Of a DNA stretch of 64,000 nucleotides, positions 33,363 to 40,980 are shown one piece after another; the first letter of the stretch is position 1, and each line of letters starts with the position of its first letter. The notes below the pieces were generated by a model. It saw nothing but the letters and a program-made list of their open reading frames with translations, was not told the origin of the DNA and made no database searches. A program made the position numbers and the translations under genes. Origin of the DNA: Halobellus sp. Atlit-31R (GTDB taxonomy: Archaea > Halobacteriota > Halobacteria > Halobacteriales > Haloferacaceae); the NCBI GenBank assembly GCA_003665935.1, contig QPLR01000004.1, positions 186,001 to 250,000 on the forward strand, given 5' to 3'.

Positions 33363-34432
33363 CTGGTGCGATCCTCACCGTCCCCGAATCAGACGACGTA
33401 GCGCTGTTCGACGAGGCACACCGGCTGGCCGAGGAACTCGCGGCGTCGGCGGGCGACCCGCCGGCCGTCGTCGCCGTCGCGTTCGACGGGCTCGTCGATC
33501 CGGACGCGCTGGCCGCGGCGACCCCCGACGAGGTCCTCCGCGTCGTCCGCGCAGACGAGAGGCCGTTCGCCCTCGGCGCGGCGGGCGTCCGGAGCCGGGC
33601 GGCGGCGCTCGCGGCAGTCGCCGACGAGCCGCGCGCCGTGCTCTTGCCCGACACCGCCGACGGAGCCGACCTCGCGGCGGCGACCGCGCAACGCCTCCGG
33701 AGCGGCTGCGTGACCGACTGCCTGCTCCGCGTTCGAGACGGCGAACTGACCGCCGGGCGGCAGGCCTACGGCGGGCGCGCCTACGCGGAACTCTCCTTCG
33801 AGGGCGGCCCGCCCGTCGTGACGCTGAACACCGAAGCGCTCGGGTCGCCGGCGACGCCTCCGACCGGGTCGCCCTCGATTCGGGAGGTCGAAGTGAGCGT
33901 CGCGGACGACGACCGCCTCCGACACGTCGAGACGTTCGACGTCCCGGAGGCGGACCTGGCGAAGGCGCGGCGGATCGTCGCCGGCGGCTTCGGCCTCGGC
34001 GGCCCAGACGGTTTCGAGGTCGTCGAGGAACTGGCCGACGCCGTCGGCGCGGCGGTCGGCGCGTCGCGGCCGCCCTCCGACGAGGGCTGGGTGGCCTACG
34101 ACCGCCAGATCGGGGTCACGGGCAAGGAGATCGACGTGGAGCTGTACGTCCCCTGCGCCATCTCCGGCGACTCCTACCACATGCGGTCGGTGAACGCCGA
34201 CCACCTGATCCCGATCAACTCCGATCCGGAGGCGCGGATCTTCAACTTCGCGGACCTCGGCGTCGTCGGCGACGTCTACGAGTACGGGCCGGTGCTCGCG
34301 CGGGCGATCCGCGAGGCGCGGGCCGAGACCGCGGGCGAGCAGAGCGTGGGCGAGAGCGAGGCCGTCAGCGACGGCGGCGAACGCGTCGTCGAACCTGGCG
34401 CCGCCGACCCCGCCGAGGAGGTGCCGGAATGA
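33359..34432 (+). CDS. etfA: Electron transfer flavoprotein alpha subunit
   Basis: A 357-residue EtfA/FixB. The C-terminal FAD domain has GAAVGASRPPSDEGWVAYDRQIGVTG, then CAISGDSYHMRSVNADHLIPINSDPEARIFNFADLGVVGD, the classical ETF signature. The N-terminal half is Ala- and Asp-rich and more divergent. An acidic tail of about 35 residues (SVGESEAVSDGG onward) is unusual. It overlaps the upstream and downstream genes by four bases each. Its beta partner is not adjacent but three genes away. Confidence 0.92.
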   Translation: MTGAILTVPESDDVALFDEAHRLAEELAASAGDPPAVVAVAFDGLVDPDALAAATPDEVLRVVRADERPFALGAAGVRSRAAALAAVADEPRAVLLPDTADGADLAAATAQRLRSGCVTDCLLRVRDGELTAGRQAYGGRAYAELSFEGGPPVVTLNTEALGSPATPPTGSPSIREVEVSVADDDRLRHVETFDVPEADLAKARRIVAGGFGLGGPDGFEVVEELADAVGAAVGASRPPSDEGWVAYDRQIGVTGKEIDVELYVPCAISGDSYHMRSVNADHLIPINSDPEARIFNFADLGVVGDVYEYGPVLARAIREARAETAGEQSVGESEAVSDGGERVVEPGAADPAEEVPE

Positions 34433-35742
34433 CCGACGTCGACTTCGACGTCGTGGTCGTCGGCTCGGGGCGCGCGGGGACCGCGGCCGCGTACAAACTC
34501 GCGACCGCGGGACTCGACGTCGCGCTCGTCGAGCGCGCCAAACAGCCCGGGATGAAGAACGTCTCGGGCGGCGTCCTCTACGGGCAGATCCTCGCGGACC
34601 TCGTCCCGGAGTTCCCCGCGGACGCGCCGCTGGAACGGCACGTCGTCGAGCACAACATCAAGCTCCTGCACGGGGACGCGGAGGTCTCGATCGGCTACCG
34701 CGACCTGTCGCTGCGCGAGGAGCCGAACTACACGCTGATGCTCGGGAAGTTCGACCAGTGGTTCGTCGACCGCGCCGTCGACGAGGGCGCGATCTTCCTC
34801 CCGGAGACGACGGTGCAGGACGTCAGCCAGGAGGTGGACCGCGCGGTCGTCCACACGGACCGCCCGAGCGGCGACCTCTCCTGTCACGCGGTCATCGGTG
34901 CCGACGGCGTGAACACCACCGTCGGCCGCGTGACCGGGATCCAGCGCACGATGCGCAACGAGGATATGGCGCTGTCGGTGAAGAAGGTCCTCGACGTCGG
35001 CCGCGAAACGATCGACGAGCGGTTCAACCTCGACAGCGACGAGGGCGCGGCGTACATCTACACCGGTTACCCCGAGGACGCGCCGACGATCGGTTACTTC
35101 ATCTACACCTTCGAGGAGTACATCTCCGTCGGCGCCGTCGGCGGGCTCGAAACCCTCCGCTGGCTCGGCGATCAGGGGTACGGCGGGACCGGCACGCCGC
35201 TGTACGGGCTCTTAGAGGAGTTTATGGAACTGGACACGGTCCGACCGTACGTCCAGGGCGACGCGCTCGAAGAGTATCAGGGCATCCTGGTCCCCGAGCA
35301 CTCCTACGACACGCTCCCGGCCCGTCAGGACCGCCGCGTCGCGCTCGTCGGCGACGCCGCCGGCCTCGTGCTCAACAAGGGCTACACCTTCCGCGGGCTC
35401 GACTACGGCATCAAGAGCGGGCTCGAGGCCGCCGAGGCGGCGATCGAACGCGAGCGCGACGGCAACTGGGACGCCTTCGGCCGCCGCTACGACGAGCGGC
35501 TGGAGAGCTCCTACGTCCTGGAAGATATGCGGCAGCACCGCCACCTCCCGGAGTTTCTGGAGAACGAGCGGATGTACGGGGCCTACCCCGGCATCGCCAC
35601 CGAGACGCTCCGCGGAATGTACACCGCCGGCAGCGACGCCGGCGGACTGACCTGGAAACAGGCCTTCCGCGCCTTCCGCGAGAGCGAGGCGGGCGTCACC
35701 GACCTCCTGCGGGACGGCTACAAGGGGCTGCGTTCGCTGTGA
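34429..35742 (+). CDS. fixC: FixC-type ETF:quinone oxidoreductase flavoprotein
   Basis: A 437-residue FAD protein. It starts with VVVVGSGRAGTAAAYKLATAGLDVALVER (about 9-37), then PGMKNVSGGVLYG, the TLMLGKFDQWFVDRA region and a C-terminal VALVGDAAGLVLNKGYTFRGLDYGIKSG. The family transfers electrons from ETF to membrane quinone together with the FixX ferredoxin. It starts four bases inside etfA. In this context it is the likely exit of electrons to menaquinone. Confidence 0.92.
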   Translation: MTDVDFDVVVVGSGRAGTAAAYKLATAGLDVALVERAKQPGMKNVSGGVLYGQILADLVPEFPADAPLERHVVEHNIKLLHGDAEVSIGYRDLSLREEPNYTLMLGKFDQWFVDRAVDEGAIFLPETTVQDVSQEVDRAVVHTDRPSGDLSCHAVIGADGVNTTVGRVTGIQRTMRNEDMALSVKKVLDVGRETIDERFNLDSDEGAAYIYTGYPEDAPTIGYFIYTFEEYISVGAVGGLETLRWLGDQGYGGTGTPLYGLLEEFMELDTVRPYVQGDALEEYQGILVPEHSYDTLPARQDRRVALVGDAAGLVLNKGYTFRGLDYGIKSGLEAAEAAIERERDGNWDAFGRRYDERLESSYVLEDMRQHRHLPEFLENERMYGAYPGIATETLRGMYTAGSDAGGLTWKQAFRAFRESEAGVTDLLRDGYKGLRSL

Positions 35743-35761
35743 CCGACGCGACGAAAGAGCA

Positions 35762-35848
35762 ATGACGACTGAAACCGACGATACACCGGCAATTGGTATG
35801 AGACCACACATAGCACGATCGACGATCGACGGAGGAATCGACCGATGA
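35762..35848 (+). CDS. Possible 28-codon coupling ORF ahead of fixX
   Basis: In the 102-base gap between fixC and fixX an ATG at 35762 opens 28 codons (MTTETDDTPAIG onward). It ends in a TGA that overlaps the fixX ATG as ATGA, the overlap used throughout this operon. It may be a translated leader that keeps ribosomes on the message rather than a functional peptide. No family is recognised. Confidence 0.3.
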   Translation: MTTETDDTPAIGMRPHIARSTIDGGIDR

Positions 35849-36135
35849 GCGTTCAGGACAGTCTGGAGACGGTGAACTGGGACGTCAGCGAGACGGCCCA
35901 CATCACCGTCGACAACGAACTGTGCGTGACCTGTGAGGACAAGCCCTGCCTCCACCTCTGCCCGGCGCAGTGCTTCGACTACCAGGAGGACCAGGAGGGC
36001 GGCATCTACTTCGCGTACGAGCCCTGCGTCGAGTGCGGCGCGTGTATGGTGTTCTGCGCGAACGACCCCGAGAAGGGGGCCGTCTCGTGGTCCAAATCCG
36101 AGGGGGGCAAGGGCGTGGAGTTCGACTTCGGGTGA
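35845..36135 (+). CDS. fixX: FixX-type ferredoxin-like protein
   Basis: A 96-residue protein with two cysteine clusters: C-x2-C-x4-C-x3-C in LCVTCEDKPCLHLCP (about 27-41) and C-x2-C-x2-C-x3-C in CVECGACMVFCAND (about 59-72). FixX forms the iron-sulfur part of the FixC-FixX quinone reductase. It begins four bases before the end of the small upstream ORF. The SDR gene starts two bases after its stop. Confidence 0.9.
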   Translation: MSVQDSLETVNWDVSETAHITVDNELCVTCEDKPCLHLCPAQCFDYQEDQEGGIYFAYEPCVECGACMVFCANDPEKGAVSWSKSEGGKGVEFDFG

Positions 36136-36137
36136 CG

Positions 36138-36926
36138 ATGCGCCTGGACGACCGAACTGCCGTCGTGACTGGCGGCGCGAGCGGGATCGGCGCGGCCACC
36201 TGCCGCGTGCTCGCAGCGCGCGGTGCCGACGTCGTCGTCGCCGACCTCGACGAGGGACGGGGCGCAGAACTCGTCGACGAGATCGAGCGGGAACGGGACG
36301 GAGCGGCCTCGTTCGTCGAGACCGACGTGAGCGACGAGGACGCCGTCGCCGCGATGATCGAGCACGCCGAGACCGCGTTCGACCGCGTGGACGTGCTCGT
36401 CAACAACGCCGCCGTCGCCTCTCGGGAGGCCGACGGTCCGATCACCGACTTCGCGGACGACGCCTACGAGTTCCTCACCGGGGTCAACCTCAGAGGGCCG
36501 ATGTACGCCTGCAAGCACGCGATCCCGGCGATGCGCGACACCGGCGACGGTACGGGCGTCGTCGTCAACAACGCCTCGATCGCGGCGCTCGTCGCCGAGC
36601 CGGAGATGGACATCTACACAGCGACGAAGGGCGCGCTGGTGTCGCTCACGCGCTCGATCGCGGTCGAGTACGCGCCGGAGATCCGGGCCAACACCGTCTG
36701 CCCGGGCGTCGTCGAGACGCCGATGCTCGAAGCCGCGATGGAGAGCGGCGACGCGGGCGAGGACAGCGACGCCCCCGACACGCTCGAACGAATGATCGCG
36801 GAGACGCCGCTGGGGATGGCCGACCCGGCGGACGTCGCCCACGTGGTCGCGTTCCTCGCGTCGTCGGACGCGGCGGCGATCACGGGCGCGACGATCCCGG
36901 TCGACGGGGGGTACACCGCACGATGA
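36138..36926 (+). CDS. Classical SDR-family oxidoreductase in the etf operon
   Basis: A 262-residue SDR with TGGASGIGAA (about 11-20), NNAAVAS, the catalytic Ser of NNASIAAL and Tyr/Lys of IYTATKGAL. It ends with TIPVDGGYTAR. It lacks the insertion seen in the mycofactocin-type SDRs and has an acidic residue at the ribose-binding strand (ADLDEG), implying free NAD. Its stop overlaps the first of three mini-ORFs. The substrate is not deducible. Confidence 0.87.
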   Translation: MRLDDRTAVVTGGASGIGAATCRVLAARGADVVVADLDEGRGAELVDEIERERDGAASFVETDVSDEDAVAAMIEHAETAFDRVDVLVNNAAVASREADGPITDFADDAYEFLTGVNLRGPMYACKHAIPAMRDTGDGTGVVVNNASIAALVAEPEMDIYTATKGALVSLTRSIAVEYAPEIRANTVCPGVVETPMLEAAMESGDAGEDSDAPDTLERMIAETPLGMADPADVAHVVAFLASSDAAAITGATIPVDGGYTAR

Positions 36927-36986
36927 AGGAAGTGATCGAACGATGAAGAAAGTGACCGAACGATGATGGGAGCGATCGAACGATGA
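36923..36986 (+). other. Ladder of three 7-codon ORFs (20-bp tandem repeat) leading to etfB
   Basis: ATG codons occur at 36923, 36943, 36963 and 36983, exactly 20 bases apart. The first three open mini-ORFs encoding MKEVIER, MKKVTER and MMGAIER. Each ends in a TGA overlapping the next ATG as ATGA; the last overlaps the etfB start. The first overlaps the SDR stop the same way. The unit is CGATGAAGGAAGTGATCGAA with changes in later copies. It looks like repeat expansion of a coupling junction. Confidence 0.85.
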
Positions 36987-37840
36987 AAGCGCTCGTCACT
37001 GCACGACCGGAACCGCACCGCGTCGTCGACGACGACGGCAACGCGGAACCGTACCGCTGGCAGCTCAGCATCGACGACCGCGTGGCACTGGAAGCCGCTC
37101 TCGACGTCGCAGACGAGGTCCTCGCGGTCGGGATCGGCGGCGATCCGGCTGGCGCGAGCGTCCGCTCCGCGCTCGAACGCGGGGCCGACCACGGGATCCA
37201 CGTCGCCTTCGACCCGATCGAGGAGGTCGCCGGCGAGAAGTACGCTGCCGCGCTCGCCCGCATCGCCGCCCGCGAGTCTCCGGACGCCGTCTTCGTCGGC
37301 GAAACCTCGTCGTTCGTCGGCAGCGAGATCGCGACGCTCACCGGCGCGCGCGTCGACTGGCCGACCGCGACCCGCGTCACGGCGCTCGGAGCTGAGAGCG
37401 TCGACGCCGACGGCGATGTCGGCGAGGACGAACTCGCGGTGCAGCGGAAACTCGCGATCGGCCGCCAAGAGGTCGTCGTCACCGGACTCCCCGCAGTTCT
37501 CGGTGTCGACGCAGGCTTCACAGACCCGGACCGGGCGTCGCTGGACACCGTCATCGCGGGTCAGCGTGCGGAGATCGACCGTCGCGACCTCGAAGCGGTC
37601 GTCCCCGGCGAGACGCGCTTCTCGATGAGCATCGGCCGCGCGACGGTCGAGAACGTGCGCCCGAACGAGCGCTGGGGTCGGGGGCGACCGCCCCGGCAGG
37701 GAACCGTCGAAGAGCGGATCTACCGGATGCTCGGCCGCGGCGGCGGCGACACCAAGAGCGCGGGCGAGCGGATCGACGCGCCGCCCGAGGAAGCGGCCGA
37801 CCGCGTCGTCGCGTTCCTCAGGGAGAACGAACTCCTCTGA
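36983..37840 (+). CDS. etfB: Electron transfer flavoprotein beta subunit
   Basis: A 285-residue EtfB/FixA: VLAVGIGGDPAGASVRSALERGADHGIHV near 45-75, GEKYAAALARIAARESPDAVFVGETSSF near 90-117, RKLAIGRQEVVVTGLPAVLGV near 155-175. Unusually it is separated from etfA by three genes. The ATG at 36983 is the last rung of the mini-ORF ladder. Its 3' end overlaps the convergent mftF gene by 23 bases. Whether this is a bifurcating-type ETF cannot be judged by eye. Confidence 0.9.
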   Translation: MKALVTARPEPHRVVDDDGNAEPYRWQLSIDDRVALEAALDVADEVLAVGIGGDPAGASVRSALERGADHGIHVAFDPIEEVAGEKYAAALARIAARESPDAVFVGETSSFVGSEIATLTGARVDWPTATRVTALGAESVDADGDVGEDELAVQRKLAIGRQEVVVTGLPAVLGVDAGFTDPDRASLDTVIAGQRAEIDRRDLEAVVPGETRFSMSIGRATVENVRPNERWGRGRPPRQGTVEERIYRMLGRGGGDTKSAGERIDAPPEEAADRVVAFLRENELL

Positions 37841-39602
37841 GGCGCTCGAGGAGGGCTGCGCTCGCTCCCGAGAGTCTGAAGCGCGCGCTCGGGCGGAGAT
37901 GCGACAGCGTCCGGTGCTCGATCGCCCCCCGGTAGACGCCGTACTGGTAGGCGAGGTGATCCGCGAGGTAGTAGCCGGCGTACCCATAGACCGACGTCTC
38001 CGGGGTGGAGACCCAGTACTCGACGGCGGGCGGGAGCGCGAGCGCCAGCCCGACGAGCGCGAGCAGTCCGGCTCCCAGCAGCGCCGCCGCGTCGAGTCCC
38101 CCGGCGACGCCGACGGCCCCGCTCACGACACCGAGTCCCGCCAGCGGGCCGGCGTAGTATCGCGTCAGTTCGCGAGCGACCGCGTACGCCCCGGAGAGCC
38201 GTTCGCGCGCCCGACTCCGGAGCACGTCGCCCGCGGTGACCGCGGGCGCGAGCCGGCGGTGCTGCCGCCACCGCGCCGTGCCACCGGCCAGTGCGCCAAC
38301 GGCGAACACGACGGCGGCGACGCCGAACGCGAGGGTCGAGAGGGATGCCGGGCCGCCGCCCGCCCCGGACGCGATAGCCGCGAGGGACGCCGGGCCGCCG
38401 CCGGCCCCAGACGACGCGGGGAATGCTGAGCCGCCGCCTCCAGACGCCGCGAGCCCCCCGCCGACGAGCGCGACCACCGCAAGCACCGTCGCGGAGACGT
38501 TCACTCGGTCCATCTCCTCGCGCCCGCGCTCCCGCGCGAGCAGCGCCTCGGACGCGCCGTAGGCCGCCCGCCGCCGCACGAACGACCGCAGCTCCGTTCG
38601 GTAGGCGTGTTCGACGACGCCCGTCGGCGTGTAGACGACGTCGAAACCGGCGTCGAGCGCCCCCCAGCAGACCGCGACGTCCTCGGCGACGTCGCGCTCG
38701 GGGAACGGGACCGACTCGAACACCGCCCGCCGCCCGACGAGGTTGGCGGTCGCGAGATACGGTGTGGCTCCGCCGGGATCGACGCGGGCGGCTCGCGGTC
38801 CCATATCGAGCGAGGAGTTGTGCGCCTCGTAGACGCTCGCGGTCGCGTCCCCCGCGGGCCGGATGCGCCCGCCGACGAGGTCGTGGGCGGCCAGATGTGG
38901 CACGAGATCCGCGAGCCACCCCGCTCGCGGGCGGCAGTCCGCGTCGGTGAACGCGACGACGTCGTACGCCGCGGCCGCGACGCCGCGGTTCCGCGAGGCA
39001 CCGATGCCCAGGGGCGCGTCGACCGTCCCCACGGAGACGACGCGGAGGCGACGCGCCCCGGCGAGCGCGTGGGATCGGGCGACCTCCCGCGTGCCGTCGC
39101 TGGAGCCGTCGTCGACGACCACGACCTCGTAAGCCGGATACTCGAGGTCGGCGAGCGCGTCCAGACACGCTCGCAGGTGCTCGCGGTCGTCGCGGACGGT
39201 GACGACGACCGACACCGGCGGCGTGTGTTCGGGGTCGCGTGCGGGCCGCCACTCCAGGAAGCCACGCTGTCGGAGGTGTTCGCACAGCGTCTCAGTCGCC
39301 GTCGCGGTCGGTCCCGTCCCGGAGGCGAGAGCTTCTGGGGGCCGGAATCCGCCTGCCCGGACTAAACCGTCGACGACGCCGACTGCGGCATCGTTGAGCC
39401 GCGTCGCCGTGAGCGGTCGCTTCGAGACGAGCACGTCGTCGACGAGCCGGACGCCGTCGCGGAGGCGGTACTCGCCGTCGGCCGGGACTGCGCGCCCCTC
39501 GCAGTCGTGCGGTCGGGCGGCGCCTCGGCGCGCGTCGTCGTCCGTTCCGGCTGTGGCGCGCCCGGCGGTGGCCGCGTCGGCGGGTGGGCGAGACGGTGCC
39601 AT
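37818..39602 (-). CDS. mftF: Mycofactocin glycosyltransferase MftF
   Basis: A 594-residue family-2 glycosyltransferase. An N-terminal PqqD-like recognition domain (about 40-115: YRLRDGVRLVDDVLV, LTATRLNDAAVGVV) precedes the GT-A domain from about 130 (VSVVVTVRDDREHLRACLDALADLEYP, VVVVDDGSSDGT, AFTDADCRPRAGW). Hydrophobic segments follow in the C-terminal half. In mycobacteria MftF adds a beta-1,4-glucan to premycofactocin. A low-complexity stretch near 365-405 repeats GAGGGPASL twice and makes the protein longer than bacterial forms as I know them. The ATG at 39602 lies 8 bases after mftC. Confidence 0.85.
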   Translation of the reverse strand: MAPSRPPADAATAGRATAGTDDDARRGAARPHDCEGRAVPADGEYRLRDGVRLVDDVLVSKRPLTATRLNDAAVGVVDGLVRAGGFRPPEALASGTGPTATATETLCEHLRQRGFLEWRPARDPEHTPPVSVVVTVRDDREHLRACLDALADLEYPAYEVVVVDDGSSDGTREVARSHALAGARRLRVVSVGTVDAPLGIGASRNRGVAAAAYDVVAFTDADCRPRAGWLADLVPHLAAHDLVGGRIRPAGDATASVYEAHNSSLDMGPRAARVDPGGATPYLATANLVGRRAVFESVPFPERDVAEDVAVCWGALDAGFDVVYTPTGVVEHAYRTELRSFVRRRAAYGASEALLARERGREEMDRVNVSATVLAVVALVGGGLAASGGGGSAFPASSGAGGGPASLAAIASGAGGGPASLSTLAFGVAAVVFAVGALAGGTARWRQHRRLAPAVTAGDVLRSRARERLSGAYAVARELTRYYAGPLAGLGVVSGAVGVAGGLDAAALLGAGLLALVGLALALPPAVEYWVSTPETSVYGYAGYYLADHLAYQYGVYRGAIEHRTLSHLRPSARFRLSGASAALLERLRGVRSP

Positions 39603-39610
39603 CCCGCCGC

Positions 39611-40570
39611 TCAGTCGCCGGAGAGGATCGCCCGCAACTGCGGATCCTCCCCGTTCGGATCCGAACTGCCCATCGCGACTGCGGGGCAGCCCTCGTGGTC
39701 GTCGACTCTGTTCCGCAGGTTCGCGATCTCGTCCCACGCGGCCTGGAAGCCGTCCTCGATCACGTTCCCCGACGCGAGGTGGTCCCACTGGGTGAACGCA
39801 CAGGGGTAGACGTCGCCGGCGGGGTCTACCAGACACGTCATCGAGCCCGCGCCGCACTGTTTGAGCGTGTCGTTTCTGACCTCGCCGAGCGCGTTCAGGT
39901 AGAAGAACGAATCGCCCGTCCGGACGTCCTGGTGGTCGTCGAGCCACCCGTGGAGGAACCGGATCTGGTCCGCCTGGAGCCTGAACTCGTCCCAGGCGTC
40001 TTCGCCGCGGCCGCTCGGTCGGAACCGGTTCAGCCGCAGCCCCGCGCCGTGGGCCTCCGCGAGTTCGTAGATCTCGGGTAGGTCAGCGACGTTCTGCCGG
40101 GTCACGACCGTGTTGACGGTCGTTCCGATGTCGCGGTCCTCCAGCCGTTCCAGCGCGTCGACGACCTGATCGTAGACGCCCGCGCCGCGGATCGCGTCGT
40201 TTTCCGCCCGAAGCCCGTCCATACTGACCTGCAGGAACAGCGGATCCATCGCCTCCAGCCGGTCGAGCGTCGCCTCGTCTAACTGCGTCCCGTTCGTGCT
40301 CACGCACGTCGAGATGTCCCGCCGAGTGAGCTCGGCGAGGAGATCGAGCATATCCGGCCTGACGAACGGTTCGCCGCCACCGATGTTCACCTGGAAGACG
40401 TCCATCTCGTCGAGTTCGCCGATGAAGGACTTCGCCTCCTCCGTCGTGAGCTCGTTCGGGAGCTGGTGACCCGGCCCGCTCCCCGACAGGCAGTGATCGC
40501 AGTGGAGATTACAGCCCAGCGTGACCTCCCAGGTGATCGTCACCGGGGCCGACAGGGGTTCACTCGCCAT
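39611..40570 (-). CDS. mftC: Mycofactocin radical SAM maturase MftC
   Basis: A 319-residue radical SAM enzyme. The [4Fe-4S]-SAM ligands are C20, C24 and C27 (CNLHCDHC); SAM binding is GGGEP (64-68). MftC decarboxylates the C-terminal Tyr of MftA and cross-links it to the preceding Val. The C-terminal SPASM region retains C239, C246, C257 and C295 but lacks the C-x2-C-x5-C block and the last Cys. It can therefore ligate one auxiliary cluster, apparently AuxI, and not AuxII. It overlaps mftB by 11 bases. Confidence 0.88.
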   Translation of the reverse strand: MASEPLSAPVTITWEVTLGCNLHCDHCLSGSGPGHQLPNELTTEEAKSFIGELDEMDVFQVNIGGGEPFVRPDMLDLLAELTRRDISTCVSTNGTQLDEATLDRLEAMDPLFLQVSMDGLRAENDAIRGAGVYDQVVDALERLEDRDIGTTVNTVVTRQNVADLPEIYELAEAHGAGLRLNRFRPSGRGEDAWDEFRLQADQIRFLHGWLDDHQDVRTGDSFFYLNALGEVRNDTLKQCGAGSMTCLVDPAGDVYPCAFTQWDHLASGNVIEDGFQAAWDEIANLRNRVDDHEGCPAVAMGSSDPNGEDPQLRAILSGD

Positions 40571-40802
40571 CGGTGAGCACCCCGCGTTCGACGAGCGTTT
40601 CGACGACGGCCGGCGAGAACTCGGCCTCGACGGCCTCGCGGGACTGCTCGTCGCCGACGAACTCCAGCACGTCGATGACGGTGTCGCTGACGGCGTACAT
40701 AGAGGCGTCCTCGTACCCGTAGTTCTCGTGGTCGTAGACGAGTCCGCCGTCGGCCTCCCGCCGGAACTTGATGTGTGACGGGGTGGATACGGTCGCGGCC
40801 AT
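40560..40802 (-). CDS. mftB: Mycofactocin peptide chaperone MftB (PqqD-like RiPP recognition element)
   Basis: An 80-residue protein from the ATG at 40802. The core FRREADGGLVYDHENYGYEDASMYAVSDTVIDVLEFV matches the MftB/PqqD layout of a beta hairpin followed by a winged helix. It binds the precursor peptide and presents it to MftC. The upstream in-frame extension to 40877 is arginine-rich, antisense-like and runs through mftA, so it is rejected. The start is one base after the mftA stop. Confidence 0.87.
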   Translation of the reverse strand: MAATVSTPSHIKFRREADGGLVYDHENYGYEDASMYAVSDTVIDVLEFVGDEQSREAVEAEFSPAVVETLVERGVLTDGE

Positions 40803-40803
40803 A

Positions 40804-40956
40804 TCAGTACACGCCGCAGATGCCGTCGATCTTGAGCGTCTCCTCGAAGAGGTCCTCCTCGATCGCCGGGCCGTCACGCTCCTCGTCGGTGTCAGCGTCA
40901 GAAGCGGTCTCGATCGGCTGCCCGTCGGCTTCCGTGTCGGCTGTAGATTGTGACAT
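40804..40956 (-). CDS. mftA: Mycofactocin precursor peptide MftA (50 aa)
   Basis: Reading the minus strand from the ATG at 40956 gives 50 residues. An acidic leader (about 1-40) is followed by the core IDGICGVY at 43-50 and an immediate stop. The bacterial core ends IDGMCGVY; here Met is Ile. V49 and Y50 are the residues processed into the redox-active pyrrolidine-dione. It stands directly ahead of mftB, mftC and mftF, exactly the expected order. It is below the length cut-off of typical ORF lists. A TATA element lies about 30 bases upstream. Confidence 0.93.
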   Translation of the reverse strand: MSQSTADTEADGQPIETASDADTDEERDGPAIEEDLFEETLKIDGICGVY

Positions 40957-40980
40957 ACGGTATCAACAATCGCGGCTATC

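Noticed and set aside
40803..40877. N-terminal extension of MftB up to an ATG at 40877
   Set aside because: The added residues are Arg/Ser-rich and overlap mftA in another frame; the ATG at 40802 gives the normal MftB length directly after the mftA stop.
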